Shown: piece after piece, positions 18,761 through 33,893 of the stretch | Numbering within the stretch: position 1 is the first letter of the stretch | How the letters are laid out: each line of letters opens with the position of its first letter | Assembly (NCBI RefSeq): GCF_013155365.1 | Contig: NZ_JABJRA010000012.1 | Location: 1 to 64,000, forward strand | DNA: 64,000 nucleotides | Direction of reading: 5' to 3' | DNA from: Nocardioides sp. zg-DK7169 | GTDB taxonomy: Bacteria > Actinomycetota > Actinomycetes > Propionibacteriales > Nocardioidaceae | Made by a program: the position numbers and the translations under genes | Notes under the pieces: model-generated | Database searches by the model: none | Told to the model about the DNA's origin: nothing | The model's input: the letters and a program-made list of their open reading frames with translations, nothing else

Positions 18761-19881
18761 GGATCGCCAGCGGCCGGGGCGCCGCGCTCGGCGTGGCGCT
18801 CGTGCTGCTCGTCGCGGGGACGCTGAGCGCCGCGGGGACCCGCGACGCGGCGTCGGCCGCCGGCGCCCACGCACCGGTCTCGACGCCGGCGAGCGCCACC
18901 GACCTGCACCGCGCGAACGTCGGGACCCGGGCCCGCCCGGCTCCCCCGCCGCCGGCCGCCCGCTCGACGCCGATCCGCAAGGTCCAGCGCCTGAAGCTGC
19001 ACTGGAAGGGCACCCAGCGCACGCGGCGGATGACCCGCGCCGCCGTCGTCCCGGGCATCGGCCGGCTCAGCGTCGTCTGCCGCCCGCGCAGCACGATGGT
19101 GCGCCTGTGGGCCGAGGACCGCACCGCCGAGACCCAGATGTGGTTGGCGAAGTACGAGACCAAGGGCGGCCATGCGGTCGTCGCCACGAAGACGGCGCGC
19201 GTCTACACCTACGCCGACGCCGACGACCCGGGCCGCGGCGGCACCGGGGCGATGGCCCACGAGGGCCTCAACCAGCGCCCGCGCCCTGAGAACTTCTCCT
19301 CCGGTCACCTCGACGGGATCATCAGCCAGCGCCGCGGGCGCCATCTCCCCGCGAGCGGCGCCGCGACCCCGCCGTCGACCTCGCTGAGCCTGAACTGGTG
19401 GTGGACCGGCTTCCGCAACCCCCGTTCGTGGCAGCAGTGCCGCGTCGACGCCGTCCTGACCACCCGCCTCGACATCCAGCCGGGCATCAACTGGCACGGC
19501 GACGAGGACGGGATCGCCGGCGGCGGGACCCGCACCTGGCGACTGCCGAACCTCGGCGAGCTGGAGGTGCGCTGCGAGCCGTACCCCGCCGGCGACCGCC
19601 AGACGATCGCCCTGGTGCCCGCGCGCCGACCGGCGCGGGCCTGGGTCGAGACCGTCACCGGCGAGGGCCGTCTCGAGCACCACGTCGAGGGCGAGAGCCA
19701 CGCCCGTGATCCGGTGACGGGCCGGCTCGGCCGCTTCCCGCTGCCGCGCAACGGGATCATGCGGCTCTTCCTCACCGTCGGCGGCGTGGAGCGGGTGCTG
19801 GTGGTCTCCAGCTACCACGTCACCAACAACCAGCGCCGTCCGGAGCTGAACACCTGCGAGGTCGCGGTCGCGTTCGCCTAG
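18757..19881 (+). CDS. Exported protein of unknown function, last gene of the operon
   Basis: The 374-residue protein has a signal peptide (GAALGVALVLLVAGTLSAAG) and then a Pro/Ala-rich linker. The mature domain is rich in Trp and Arg, with segments such as LNWWWTGFRNPRSWQQCRVD, PGINWHGDEDGIAGGGTRTW and YHVTNNQRRPELNTC. Three cysteines could form disulfides. I recognise no catalytic motif or family. GTG at 18757 overlaps the stop of the binding-protein gene. The stop lies 9 bases from the converging Nudix gene, so the operon ends here without a clear hairpin. Confidence 0.68.
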   Translation: MRIASGRGAALGVALVLLVAGTLSAAGTRDAASAAGAHAPVSTPASATDLHRANVGTRARPAPPPPAARSTPIRKVQRLKLHWKGTQRTRRMTRAAVVPGIGRLSVVCRPRSTMVRLWAEDRTAETQMWLAKYETKGGHAVVATKTARVYTYADADDPGRGGTGAMAHEGLNQRPRPENFSSGHLDGIISQRRGRHLPASGAATPPSTSLSLNWWWTGFRNPRSWQQCRVDAVLTTRLDIQPGINWHGDEDGIAGGGTRTWRLPNLGELEVRCEPYPAGDRQTIALVPARRPARAWVETVTGEGRLEHHVEGESHARDPVTGRLGRFPLPRNGIMRLFLTVGGVERVLVVSSYHVTNNQRRPELNTCEVAVAFA

Positions 19882-19890
19882 TGCGCCCGC

Positions 19891-20775
19891 TCAGCCACGG
19901 CGCGCGTCCGCGTCGAGCGCGGCGCGGACCACGTCGAGGACCGGCACCGCCCCCGACTCGATGTCGGCGAGCGGCACCCACGCCGCGGCATCGGTCGTGC
20001 CGTCGACCTCGCCCACCTCCGGCCGGGCGTCGGGCGCCACGGTGGCGGAGAAGACCAGGTGCACGCCGTGGAAGTCCTCGCGGCGTCCGGTCGGCGCGGT
20101 ACCGGTGAAGTGCACGTCGTGGACCTCCAGCACCTCGCCCACCTCGGCCTCCACGCCGCACTCCTCGCGCAGCTCGCGGTGAAGCGCGCGGCGCGGCTGC
20201 TCGCCGTGGTCGATCCCGCCGCCGGGCAGCGTCCAGCTGCCGGGGTGGGCGCCGCGCGCGGAGATCCGGGTCAGCAGCACCGCGTCGCCGCGACGCGCCA
20301 GGGCGTAGGCCGCCACCCGCTGGTGCCGCGCGGCCTCGTGGTCGGCCAGCGCCTCGCGCACCAGCGCCGTGACCGGCAGGGTCCCGTCGAGCACGTCGGC
20401 CAGCGGCTGCCACGCGGCCTCGACCGTGGAGCCGTCGACCTCGACGACGTGCGGCGCGGGCGCGTCCACCGGGACCCAGGCGTCGTAGACCATCCGCACC
20501 GACCACACGTCGACGCGGCGCCCGTCGCGCCACGCGGCGGGCTGGTGGAAGGTGTAGACCCGGGCGCGCTCCCCCACCGTGGCCCTTAGGCCGGTCTCCT
20601 CGTGGACCTCGCGGACCACCGCCGCGCGCGGCTCCTCGCCGCGCTCCAGGCCGCCGCCGGGCAGGGTCCACATCTCGCCCTGGGCGATGCGCTCGGCGAT
20701 CCGGCTGAGCAGGATCCGCCCGTCGCGGACGATGACGGCGTACGCCGCGACCCGCTGGACCAGCGGCCGGCTCAC
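19891..20775 (-). CDS. Tandem Nudix hydrolase (two complete Nudix domains)
   Basis: The 294-residue protein is two Nudix domains in a row. The first box reads GGGLERGEEPRAAVVREVHE then ETGL (residues about 38-61). The second reads GGGIDHGEQPRRALHRELRE then ECGV (about 183-206). Both fit G-x5-E-x7-R-E-U-x-E-E-x-G-U with the metal-binding glutamates present, so both may hydrolyse nucleoside-diphosphate-linked compounds. Each copy starts QRVAAYA, pointing to an internal duplication. GTG start at 20775 overlaps the stop of the flavoprotein gene by 4 bases, so the two are cotranscribed. Substrate unknown. Confidence 0.88.
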   Translation of the reverse strand: MSRPLVQRVAAYAVIVRDGRILLSRIAERIAQGEMWTLPGGGLERGEEPRAAVVREVHEETGLRATVGERARVYTFHQPAAWRDGRRVDVWSVRMVYDAWVPVDAPAPHVVEVDGSTVEAAWQPLADVLDGTLPVTALVREALADHEAARHQRVAAYALARRGDAVLLTRISARGAHPGSWTLPGGGIDHGEQPRRALHRELREECGVEAEVGEVLEVHDVHFTGTAPTGRREDFHGVHLVFSATVAPDARPEVGEVDGTTDAAAWVPLADIESGAVPVLDVVRAALDADARRG

Positions 20776-22007
20776 GAGAACGGCGGCCGGTGGTCGCGCG
20801 CGATCGAGCGGCGACCCGCCCAGCGCCACACGCGTGCGGCCCGGTCGCGGTCCTCCTCGTCGACCAGGTTGCCCATCCAGCGCAGCGCCAGGGTCATCAG
20901 CCAGTCGTTGCGCATCCCGACCGGGCCGAGCGTGGCGATCAGCCGGGGCACGGTGGCGATCCCCGCGAGCCGGCGGGCGATCGAGAACGCCTCCCCGTAG
21001 TGCTCGCGCAGCACCGCCGGCCACGCGGTGGCCAGGTCGCTGCCGTCGGCGAGGAGCTCGGCTACCAGGCGACCGGTCTCCAGGCCGTAGTCGATTCCCT
21101 CGCCGTTGAGCGGGTTCACACAGGCGGCGGCGTCGCCGACCAGGGCCCAGTTGGCGCCTGCCACGCCGCTCACGGCGCCGCCCATCGGCAGCAACGCGGA
21201 CGCGGGCGCGCGCAGCTCGCCGGAGAGGCCGAAGTCCTCGCGGCGCAGGTCGGCGTAGTGGCTCATCAGCGGACGCACCGCGATGTTCGCCGGGCGCGCG
21301 GCGGTGGCGAGGGCGCCCACGCCGAGGTTCACCTCGCCGGTGCCCAGCGGGAAGATCCAGCCGTACCCGGAGAGCACGGTGCCCTCCTGGTCACGCAGCT
21401 CGAGGTGGGAGCTGATCCACGGGTCGTCGCTGCGCGTGGAGGCGACGTAGGAGCGCCCGGCCACGCCGTACACGGTGTCGCGGTGCCACTCGCGGCCCAG
21501 CACCTTGCCGAGCGGCGAGCGCACGCCGTCGGCGACGACGAGGCGCTCGCAGCCGATCTCGAAGGTCTCGCCGTCGCGCCGGAACACGACGGCGGCGACC
21601 TTGTCCCCGTCCATCCGCACGTCCACGGCGCGGGCGTTCTCCACGCCCACCGCACCGCGCTTGAGCGCCGCGGTGCGCAGGTGGTCGTCGAGCTCGGTGC
21701 GCGCGACGGCGGAGCCCCACGAGGGGTGCTCACCGCGCGGCCAGGGCAGCTCGCGGACCTGGCCCCAGCCGTGGGCGCGCAGCCCGCGGTTGACGGTGTG
21801 CGAGCGCACCCAGTCGGTGAGCCCGAGCCGGTCCAGCTCGGCGATCGCGCGCGGGGTCAGGCCGTCGCCGCAGGTCTTGTCCCGGGGGAACACCGCCGCG
21901 TCGGCGAGCACGACGTCCGCGCCGGAGCTCGCGGCCCACGCGGCGGCGGCCGCACCGGCGGGGCCGGCGCCGACCACGAGGACGTCGGTCTTGGCAGGGG
22001 TGCTCAC
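20772..22007 (-). CDS. Geranylgeranyl reductase family FAD protein
   Basis: The 411-residue flavoprotein has an N-terminal dinucleotide-binding motif (DVLVVGAGPAGAAAAAWAA), a DKTCGDGLTPRAI segment typical of geranylgeranyl/menaquinone reductases, and a second FAD motif WALVGDAAACVNPLNGEGID. Homologs reduce isoprenoid double bonds in menaquinone side chains or lipids. In actinobacteria a member of this family saturates one isoprene unit of menaquinone, which is a plausible role here but not proven. The GTG at 22007 follows a GAGAAT hexamer by six bases. Confidence 0.87.
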   Translation of the reverse strand: MSTPAKTDVLVVGAGPAGAAAAAWAASSGADVVLADAAVFPRDKTCGDGLTPRAIAELDRLGLTDWVRSHTVNRGLRAHGWGQVRELPWPRGEHPSWGSAVARTELDDHLRTAALKRGAVGVENARAVDVRMDGDKVAAVVFRRDGETFEIGCERLVVADGVRSPLGKVLGREWHRDTVYGVAGRSYVASTRSDDPWISSHLELRDQEGTVLSGYGWIFPLGTGEVNLGVGALATAARPANIAVRPLMSHYADLRREDFGLSGELRAPASALLPMGGAVSGVAGANWALVGDAAACVNPLNGEGIDYGLETGRLVAELLADGSDLATAWPAVLREHYGEAFSIARRLAGIATVPRLIATLGPVGMRNDWLMTLALRWMGNLVDEEDRDRAARVWRWAGRRSIARDHRPPFS

Positions 22008-22013
22008 CCGGCG

Positions 22014-22019
22014 ATTCTC
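22014..22019 (-). promoter_or_regulatory. -10-like hexamer GAGAAT before the flavoprotein/Nudix operon
   Basis: GAGAAT (minus strand) ends six bases before the GTG at 22007, the spacing of the leaderless set. Confidence 0.35.
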
Positions 22020-22090
22020 GCAGGGCACCGGGAACGCCACCAAGCCACCACGCCTCCCGCGGGACCGCCGAGCGGTGCCCGGACGCGGGA

Positions 22091-22120
22091 CGGCCCCGCT
22101 CCCAGGAGGGAGCGGGGCCG
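22091..22120 (-). terminator. Strong hairpin after rpoC
   Basis: A perfect 13-bp stem (22091-22103 with 22108-22120) with a 4-base loop lies 26 bases past the rpoC stop. It is GC-rich with no clear U-run, the usual actinobacterial terminator form. It separates rpoBC from the flavoprotein operon on the same strand. Confidence 0.8.
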
Positions 22121-22146
22121 TCTCGTGACTGCGAGGACGCGCGAGA

Positions 22147-26025
<3,879 letters not shown>

Positions 26026-26078
26026 GGTGGCTGTTGTCCTTCGTTAGTTCTCGAAATCAAAGCTGAGGACTGATCGGC

Positions 26079-26110
26079 CCCGGGCCGGCGGCGGTGGCCG
26101 CCGGCCCGGG
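26079..26110 (-). other. Perfect 14-bp intercistronic hairpin between rpoB and rpoC
   Basis: Bases 26079-26092 pair perfectly with 26097-26110 (loop 26093-26096). It lies directly after the rpoB stop and 54 bases before rpoC. There is no U-tract, so it may be an RNA stability or processing element or a partial attenuator rather than a full terminator. Confidence 0.7.
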
Positions 26111-26117
26111 TGCTCGA

Positions 26118-29582
<3,465 letters not shown>

Positions 29583-29682
29583 CAGGTTTCCTTCGACGGA
29601 ATCGCACGGTGAGACGCGCCGCCCCCCACTAGGTCATCCAACCGGGCAGGAGACAAGCATTTGAGGGCAGGCGCAAAGCGCT

Positions 29683-29711
29683 ACACTACCTGACAAATAG
29701 GCTCGCGGCAA
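29683..29711 (-). promoter_or_regulatory. Predicted rpoBC promoter
   Basis: On the minus strand a -35 box TTGCCG (29706-29711), a 17-base spacer and a -10 box TAGTGT (29683-29688) lie about 100 bases before rpoB. This is the best complete housekeeping promoter in the window. It implies a roughly 95-base leader. Confidence 0.65.
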
Positions 29712-29728
29712 TGCCAGCAGCCACCTGT

Positions 29729-29754
29729 CGCATGATCCTGACGAAGATCATGCG
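29729..29754. repeat. 9-bp perfect inverted repeat between the Mce locus and rpoB
   Basis: CGCATGATC (29729-29737) and GATCATGCG (29746-29754) flank an 8-base loop. It sits past the end of the Mce operon and just upstream of the rpoB -35 box. It could end the Mce transcript or bind a regulator. Confidence 0.55.
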
Positions 29755-29831
29755 GGGCCAGGTCGCGAAGGTCAAGCAGGCTCTCCCCAGGCGAGTCCCG
29801 TGTCGCCCATCCTACGACGCTTCCACGACGC

Positions 29832-30599
29832 TCAGGCGCGGGTCTTGAGACCGGCGACCAGCCACTGGTCGTCGGTGCGCTCCATCGTGACGGTGACCCA
29901 GTACTTGATCGTCGAGGGCTGCTTGCGCCTGGCGTTGGTCGTGGCCTGGTCGAGCAGCACGAACACCTCCACCCGGTCCTCCCCCGCGCGCACGATGCCC
30001 GAGCGCAGCACGCTGGTCTCCACGACCGTGCCGGTGCGGGGCGCGTTCTTCGCCATCACGCCCTCGAAGAACTGCTCGTACTCCTTGCGGTAGCCGGGCG
30101 TCAGGTAGGAGGTCGCGGCGGCGCGCGAGGCCTCCAGGTCCGCGGCGTCGTAGGACAGCACCGGCACCACCGCGGTCTCGGCGGCGACGCGGGCGGCTCG
30201 GGTCGCGTCCTCGACCTCGGAGTCCGCCGGCACGAGGAACCACAGCCAGGAGGCGGCAGCGAGCGCGAGCGCGGCCAGCACGCCGACGAGCGCCAGCAGC
30301 CAGGCGGGCACCGCGCGCGTGCCCACCGCAGGCGTCGCGGGCTCCGGCTCGGCGGTCCCCGAGGCCACGGTGGTCCCGCCGGTCTCGGTGGCCTCGGCTT
30401 CCCGGACCGCGTCGTACGCCGCGCGCCGGTCGGGGTCGAGCAGCACCTCCGCCGCCTGGCTGAAGGTGCGGAACCGGCGATCGGTCGGGTCCAGGTCGGC
30501 GATCGCGGCCTTCCACGCGGCGCGGATCTCCGCCGTGGTGGCGGAGGGCTCGACGTCGAGCAGGTCGTACCACGAGGGCGTGCTCGTCCCGGTGCTCAC
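29832..30599 (-). CDS. Mce-associated membrane protein with N-terminal J-like domain
   Basis: The 255-residue protein starts with a J-domain-like helical segment: WYDLLDVEPSATTAEIRAAW, then FRTFSQAAEVLLDPDRRAAY. The HPD tripeptide needed to stimulate DnaK is absent: residues 37-40 read DPTD. A Thr/Glu/Pro-rich linker precedes one membrane span (about 97-123). The external C-terminal part (YLTPGYRKEYEQFFEGVMAK, DDQWLVAGLK) has the NTF2-like pattern of Mce-associated (Mas) proteins. It is the last gene of the Mce operon. GTG start overlaps the preceding stop by 4 bases. Confidence 0.75.
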   Translation of the reverse strand: MSTGTSTPSWYDLLDVEPSATTAEIRAAWKAAIADLDPTDRRFRTFSQAAEVLLDPDRRAAYDAVREAEATETGGTTVASGTAEPEPATPAVGTRAVPAWLLALVGVLAALALAAASWLWFLVPADSEVEDATRAARVAAETAVVPVLSYDAADLEASRAAATSYLTPGYRKEYEQFFEGVMAKNAPRTGTVVETSVLRSGIVRAGEDRVEVFVLLDQATTNARRKQPSTIKYWVTVTMERTDDQWLVAGLKTRA

Positions 30600-31213
30600 T
30601 TCTCGGCCTCCGATGCCTGGTTGAAGTCGTCGACCAGCCAGTCGCCGTCGACCCGCACCAGGTCGACCACCACCCGGAACAGGTCCGAGCGGGCCGGGAC
30701 CTGCTTGCCGCGCGCGTTGCGGAATGTCGAGGTGATCTGCCCGGTCACCAGCGCCACGGCCGAGTCGTCGTCGATGGTCTCGACGCCGAGGCCCAGCACC
30801 TCCGCGCTGCGGCTGACCCCCTGCTGGGAGACCAGCTGCTCGGCGACCGTGACCGTCTCGTCGAAGCCGGCCATGAACTTCGGGGTCGCGACCTCCTCGA
30901 CCAGGGTGCGGTACTCGGTGAGGCGGCCCTCCTCGTCGAGCTGGTCGGGGCCGTAGGTCTGCCCGCGCAGCATGAACTGCCGGGTCTGGGCCATCACCCG
31001 CTCGCGCTCGTGCTGCACCGCGTCGGCCGCGCTCTCGCGGCCCGGCAGGGCACCGGGACGGTCGGCGAGCAGCCAGGCGCTCAGGACGCCGGCGACGAGC
31101 AGGACCACGACGAGGACCGCGAGCAGGACGACCCGGAACCGCGCCGTGGGGGTGGGCGCGTCGGTGCTCGGGTCGTGCGTCAGTCCCGGGTCAGGGGCTG
31201 GAGGAACAACCAC
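30596..31213 (-). CDS. Mce-associated membrane protein
   Basis: A protein of about 205 residues: a short cytosolic head, one membrane span (RVVLLAVLVVVLLVAGVLSA) and an external domain ending VVVDLVRVDGDWLVDDFNQA, the strand pattern of Mas proteins encoded beside mce genes. Mas proteins are thought to help assemble or stabilise the Mce transporter. The start must lie inside the end of the MceF gene. I use the GTG at 31213, eight bases after AGGAGAGGAG. The GTG at 31219 is the alternative. The overlap with MceF is about 34 bases. Confidence 0.78.
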   Translation of the reverse strand: MVVPPAPDPGLTHDPSTDAPTPTARFRVVLLAVLVVVLLVAGVLSAWLLADRPGALPGRESAADAVQHERERVMAQTRQFMLRGQTYGPDQLDEEGRLTEYRTLVEEVATPKFMAGFDETVTVAEQLVSQQGVSRSAEVLGLGVETIDDDSAVALVTGQITSTFRNARGKQVPARSDLFRVVVDLVRVDGDWLVDDFNQASEAEK

Positions 31214-32460
31214 TTCCACGACTCCTCTCCTAGGGATGCGGGTGCGACCGTGCCACCGCCGTCGAGGCGTGCGGCGCGGGCGCCCCACGCGGTGCGGCCG
31301 CTCTCCGGGTCGTACGCCGCGACGGGGGCGCGGCCGTAGTCGGTCGGCGCGCGGGGGGCGAGGTTCTGCGGCCCGCGCGCGTTGGTGCGGGTCGCCGGCT
31401 CGGTGCAGCCGGCCTCCATGTTCATCGGCCGGTTGGTGCCGTCCTGCGGGATGCGCCGGTCGGTGCTCTCGTAGCCCTGCCGACAGGCCGGCTGGGTGGT
31501 CAGCACCAGTCCGAAGTGGGCGTCGTACAGCCCGGTGTCGGGCGACTTGGAGACGACGGTGAAGCCGCCCTCCACGACGTAGGGGTAGACCACGAGCAGC
31601 TGCTCGATGCCGGCGAGGTTGGCCACCGCCACGTCGCCGGTGGTGCGCACGTTGTTGATCAGCTCGCCGAGCTGCACGCCGTTGTCCTCCAGGAATCGGC
31701 GCAGCTCGGAGGCCGCCACCGCACCGGAGTCGATCACCCCGCGCAGGTCGGCGTCGGCGCCGGCCAGGGTGCCGCTGAACCGGGACAGGTCGCGGGCGAA
31801 GGTGCGCAGCGCGCTCTCGGAGTCCGCCTGCCCGCGCAGCACCGTGTTGGCGTCGCGGATCAGGTTGGTCGTGAGCTCGAAGTTGTCGTCGGCGGTCTCG
31901 ATGAAGGAGGTGCCGGTGTCGATGATGCGCTGCAGGTCGCGCCCGGTGCCGTCGAAGGCCGCCCCCAGCTCGTTGACGGTCGTGCGCAACGCCTTGCGGT
32001 CCACCGAGGAGACGGTGCGGGCGAGGTCGCCCAGCAGCGTCTCGGTGGCGATCGGGGTGCGGGTGTCCTTCGCCTCGATGCGCGACTGCTCGGTCAGGTA
32101 GGGGCCCTCGTCGGCCTGCGGCTGGAGCTCGACGTACTGCTCCCCCACCGCCGAGCGGTTGCCGACCACGGCCAGCGCGTCGGCGGGGATCTCGTCGTGG
32201 TCCTTGTCCACCGACAGGTGCACCTCGACGCCCTTGTCGGTCAGCTCCAGGCGGTCCACCGACCCGACCTGCACGCCGCGGTAGGTGACCTCCGCCCCGG
32301 CGAAGATGCCGCCGGAGGTCGTGAAGTGGGCGACCACCGTGTAGGTGTCGTCGATGAAGAGCCGGTCCAGGCGCGCGTAGCGGGCGCCGACGTAGGTGAC
32401 GCCGACCAGCGTGATGATCACGAACACCAGCAGCTGGATGCGGGTACGACGGGTGATCAC
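31180..32460 (-). CDS. MCE family protein, MceF position
   Basis: The 426-residue sixth Mce protein. One N-terminal membrane span (RIQLLVFVIITLVGVTYVGA), then the MCE domain (residues about 38-115: YTVVAHFTTSGGIFAGAEVT followed by YRGVQVGSVDRLEL). A long helical region follows that in related proteins builds the hydrophobic channel of the hexamer. The C-terminal part contains two cysteines (PACRQG, AGCTEP) and a low-complexity tail. GTG start at 32460 overlaps the stop of the MceE gene by 4 bases. Confidence 0.92.
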   Translation of the reverse strand: MITRRTRIQLLVFVIITLVGVTYVGARYARLDRLFIDDTYTVVAHFTTSGGIFAGAEVTYRGVQVGSVDRLELTDKGVEVHLSVDKDHDEIPADALAVVGNRSAVGEQYVELQPQADEGPYLTEQSRIEAKDTRTPIATETLLGDLARTVSSVDRKALRTTVNELGAAFDGTGRDLQRIIDTGTSFIETADDNFELTTNLIRDANTVLRGQADSESALRTFARDLSRFSGTLAGADADLRGVIDSGAVAASELRRFLEDNGVQLGELINNVRTTGDVAVANLAGIEQLLVVYPYVVEGGFTVVSKSPDTGLYDAHFGLVLTTQPACRQGYESTDRRIPQDGTNRPMNMEAGCTEPATRTNARGPQNLAPRAPTDYGRAPVAAYDPESGRTAWGARAARLDGGGTVAPASLGEESWKWLFLQPLTRD

Positions 32461-33893
32461 CGGGTGCTCCCCTCGGTCGCCAGGTCCTCGGCCACCAGCC
32501 CGGGGAGGAGCAGGTCCACCAGGGCCGGGTCGAACGCGCCCCGCAGGTCGCCCACCGTGAGCCCGCTGCGCGGGCCGGCGGGCCGGGCGTCGCCGGTGAC
32601 CGTGCGGCTCAGGCCGATGGCGCCGAGCAGGTCGTCGAGCGGACCGATCCCGGTGTCGGGCAGCCCCGGCACCTGGTTGAGCAGGCGGCACACGACGGTC
32701 TCCCGGTTCTTGGGCTTCAGGCACTCCTGCTTCAGCTTCAGCACGCCGCCGATGTTGGTGCGCACCTCCTCGCAGGCCGGGCTGTCCAGCCGGCCCGAGC
32801 CGATGCACTTCACCACGTTGCTCACGATGTTGACCGGGTTCGCGTCGCTGGGCAGCAGCGGCGGCACGCCGTTCTCGTCGATGCCGAGGCTGAGGTCGAT
32901 GTCGAGCTGGACGGAGAGGTTGGTGTAGTCGCCGAGGTGGAGGTTGCGCGCGACCTGCGGGTCGCGGCCGACCACCTCGTCGACGAACGGGTAGGTGAGG
33001 AACACGTGGAAGGCCTCGACCAGGCCGTCACCGGAGTTGGCCAGCTCGGTCAGCACAGGCTGGAGGCGGCGCACGGTCGCGATCGTGGACTCCTTCGACG
33101 CCGAGATCACCTCGACGCCCACGTCGCCGAGCTCGTCGAGGGCCTGGAGCATCCGCACCAGGTCGCCGCGCTGGCCCTCGATCGAGGTGAGCGCGCTGGG
33201 CAGCTCCTCCAGCGTCGCGTCGATGGTGTCCTGCTGGGAGCGGACCTCGCGGGCCAGCCGGTCCAGGGACTCGATGGCGCGCACGATGTCGGCCTTGTTG
33301 TCGTCGAGCTCGCCGGCGAAGTCGTCGACCTGGGTGAGCACCGAGCGGGCGGCGTCCTCGCGCCCCTCGAGGGCCAGGTTGAGCTCCTGCGCAATGGTCT
33401 TCAGCTGCGCGACGCCGCCCCCGTTGAGCACCAGGCTCAGCGCGCCGAGGACCTCCTCGACCTCCGGGTTGCGCCCGGAGCGGGCCAGGCCGATCGTGTC
33501 GCCGGACTCCAGCGGCTCGCTGCTGCCGCCGTCCGCGGGGGCGCTCAGCGACACGAACTTCTCGCCCAGCAGGCTGGTCTGGCGGATCTCGGCCACCGCG
33601 TCGTCGGGCAGCTCGGTGTCCCCGCGCAGCTCGACCACCACTCGCGCGTGGTAGCCGTCGAGCTCGACCTCCTTGACCTGCCCGACGCTGACGTCGTTGA
33701 CCTTCACCGTCGACTTCGGCACCAGGTCCAGCACGTCGCGGAACATCACCGTCACGGTGATCGGGTCGTCGCCGACGTCGGTGCCGCCGGGCAGCGGCAG
33801 GTCGTAGATGTCGGCGTCGCAGCCGGTGAGCAGCAGCGCGCCGAGCACCGCGGCCGCCACGGGACGCAGGAAGCGCCTCGCTCGAGAGGTCAC
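32457..33893 (-). CDS. MCE family lipoprotein, MceE position
   Basis: The 478-residue fifth Mce protein and the only one with a lipobox (LLTGC, C25), as is usual for MceE (LprK-type) proteins. The MCE domain covers residues about 42-120 (PITVTVMFRDVLDLVPKSTV followed by KVNDVSVGQVKEVEL). The helical region follows, then a Cys-containing C-terminal part (VVKCIGSG, SPACEEV, KQECLKP, VVCRLL) that may be disulfide-bonded outside the cell. GTG start at 33893 overlaps the MceD stop by 4 bases. Confidence 0.92.
   Translation of the reverse strand: MTSRARRFLRPVAAAVLGALLLTGCDADIYDLPLPGGTDVGDDPITVTVMFRDVLDLVPKSTVKVNDVSVGQVKEVELDGYHARVVVELRGDTELPDDAVAEIRQTSLLGEKFVSLSAPADGGSSEPLESGDTIGLARSGRNPEVEEVLGALSLVLNGGGVAQLKTIAQELNLALEGREDAARSVLTQVDDFAGELDDNKADIVRAIESLDRLAREVRSQQDTIDATLEELPSALTSIEGQRGDLVRMLQALDELGDVGVEVISASKESTIATVRRLQPVLTELANSGDGLVEAFHVFLTYPFVDEVVGRDPQVARNLHLGDYTNLSVQLDIDLSLGIDENGVPPLLPSDANPVNIVSNVVKCIGSGRLDSPACEEVRTNIGGVLKLKQECLKPKNRETVVCRLLNQVPGLPDTGIGPLDDLLGAIGLSRTVTGDARPAGPRSGLTVGDLRGAFDPALVDLLLPGLVAEDLATEGSTR

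Noticed and set aside
20776-21024. N-terminal extension of the tandem Nudix protein
   Set aside because: It runs through the flavoprotein coding region in another frame. The GTG at 20775 in a 4-base overlap is the natural start.
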